64,000 nucleotides of DNA from Saccharophagus sp. K07 (GTDB lineage: Bacteria > Pseudomonadota > Gammaproteobacteria > Pseudomonadales > Cellvibrionaceae). The stretch covers positions 124,001 to 188,000 of the forward strand of contig NZ_QRAI01000003.1 in assembly GCF_014336955.1 (NCBI RefSeq), in the 5' to 3' direction. The notes beneath the pieces were generated by a model. That model did not search any database, was not told the DNA's origin, and was given only the letters and a program-made list of their open reading frames with translations. Positions 63,959-64,000 of this stretch are shown piece after piece; position 1 is the first letter of the stretch; the number at the start of each line of letters is the position of its first letter. Position numbers and translations under genes: made by a program.

Positions 63959-64000
63959 CTCGAAAAATTGCCGCTCACATTTGGCAAAACTGCCTGCAGG

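Overview
The window looks like chromosome of a Gammaproteobacterium close to Cellvibrio and its relatives (Cellvibrionaceae). This rests on gene order, not a database search. The runs secB-grxC-rhodanese with gpmI-envC-ctpA, and hisBHAF, have the Pseudomonas-type arrangement. The genome also invests in polysaccharide breakdown (GH43 and two GH3 enzymes) and carries an RstAB-like/OmpV/DUF3019 unit. No tRNA, rRNA, CRISPR array or prophage was recognised.

Layout. 1-572: N-terminus of a membrane sensor cut by the window edge. 0.75-6.5 kb: protein export and redox (SecB, Grx3, inactive rhodanese-like protein) and, divergently, phosphoglycerate mutase, an EnvC-like amidase activator and a CtpA protease. 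6.8-7.3 kb: a small DUF6316-like protein and a dead VapC toxin remnant. 7.3-10.2 kb: hisB-hisH-hisA-hisF, reading leftward. 10.3-13.8 kb: a tightly overlapping four-gene set (thioredoxin-like, GT4 glycosyltransferase, methyltransferase, alpha/alpha-barrel protein) that looks like an uncharacterised glycan or lipid modification unit. 14-17.6 kb: OmpA-like porin, MscS channel, AI-2E family permease, small membrane protein.

17.9-35.5 kb is patchy accessory DNA. It holds a bacterial calpain, a GH43 lipoprotein, an in-frame IS481/IS3 chimeric transposase, a two-gene unit with a stop at codon 4, a DUF418 gene broken at a G7 tract, a hybrid sensor kinase, a MetR-like regulator divergent from mesX-mesD (folate-independent methionine synthesis), a CPBP protease, a TIR-like protein, a Nudix gene destroyed by a complete IS3 element, and two unknown genes.

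35.8-40.1 kb: an RND efflux pair, followed by REP-like repeats. 40.5-44.2 kb: OmpV-like porin, DUF3019, response regulator and histidine kinase as one overlapping operon. 44.5-49.9 kb: an exported GH3 glucanase and a cytoplasmic GH3 beta-glucosidase, separated by 0.8 kb that appears to hold a structured RNA ending in a strong terminator. 50.3-54.1 kb: a two-partner-secretion exoprotein with three internal repeats and a small exported protein. 54.2-58.1 kb: TesA divergent from a YbbA/YbbP-type ABC system. 58.2-63.9 kb: a small lipoprotein and the pstS-pstC-pstA-pstB-phoU phosphate operon, with a Pho-box-like site upstream.

The best leads for something undescribed are the structured RNA/leader at 47.4-47.8 kb, the overlapping GT4/methyltransferase/alpha-barrel operon, the TIR-like protein, and the calpain with its small neighbour.
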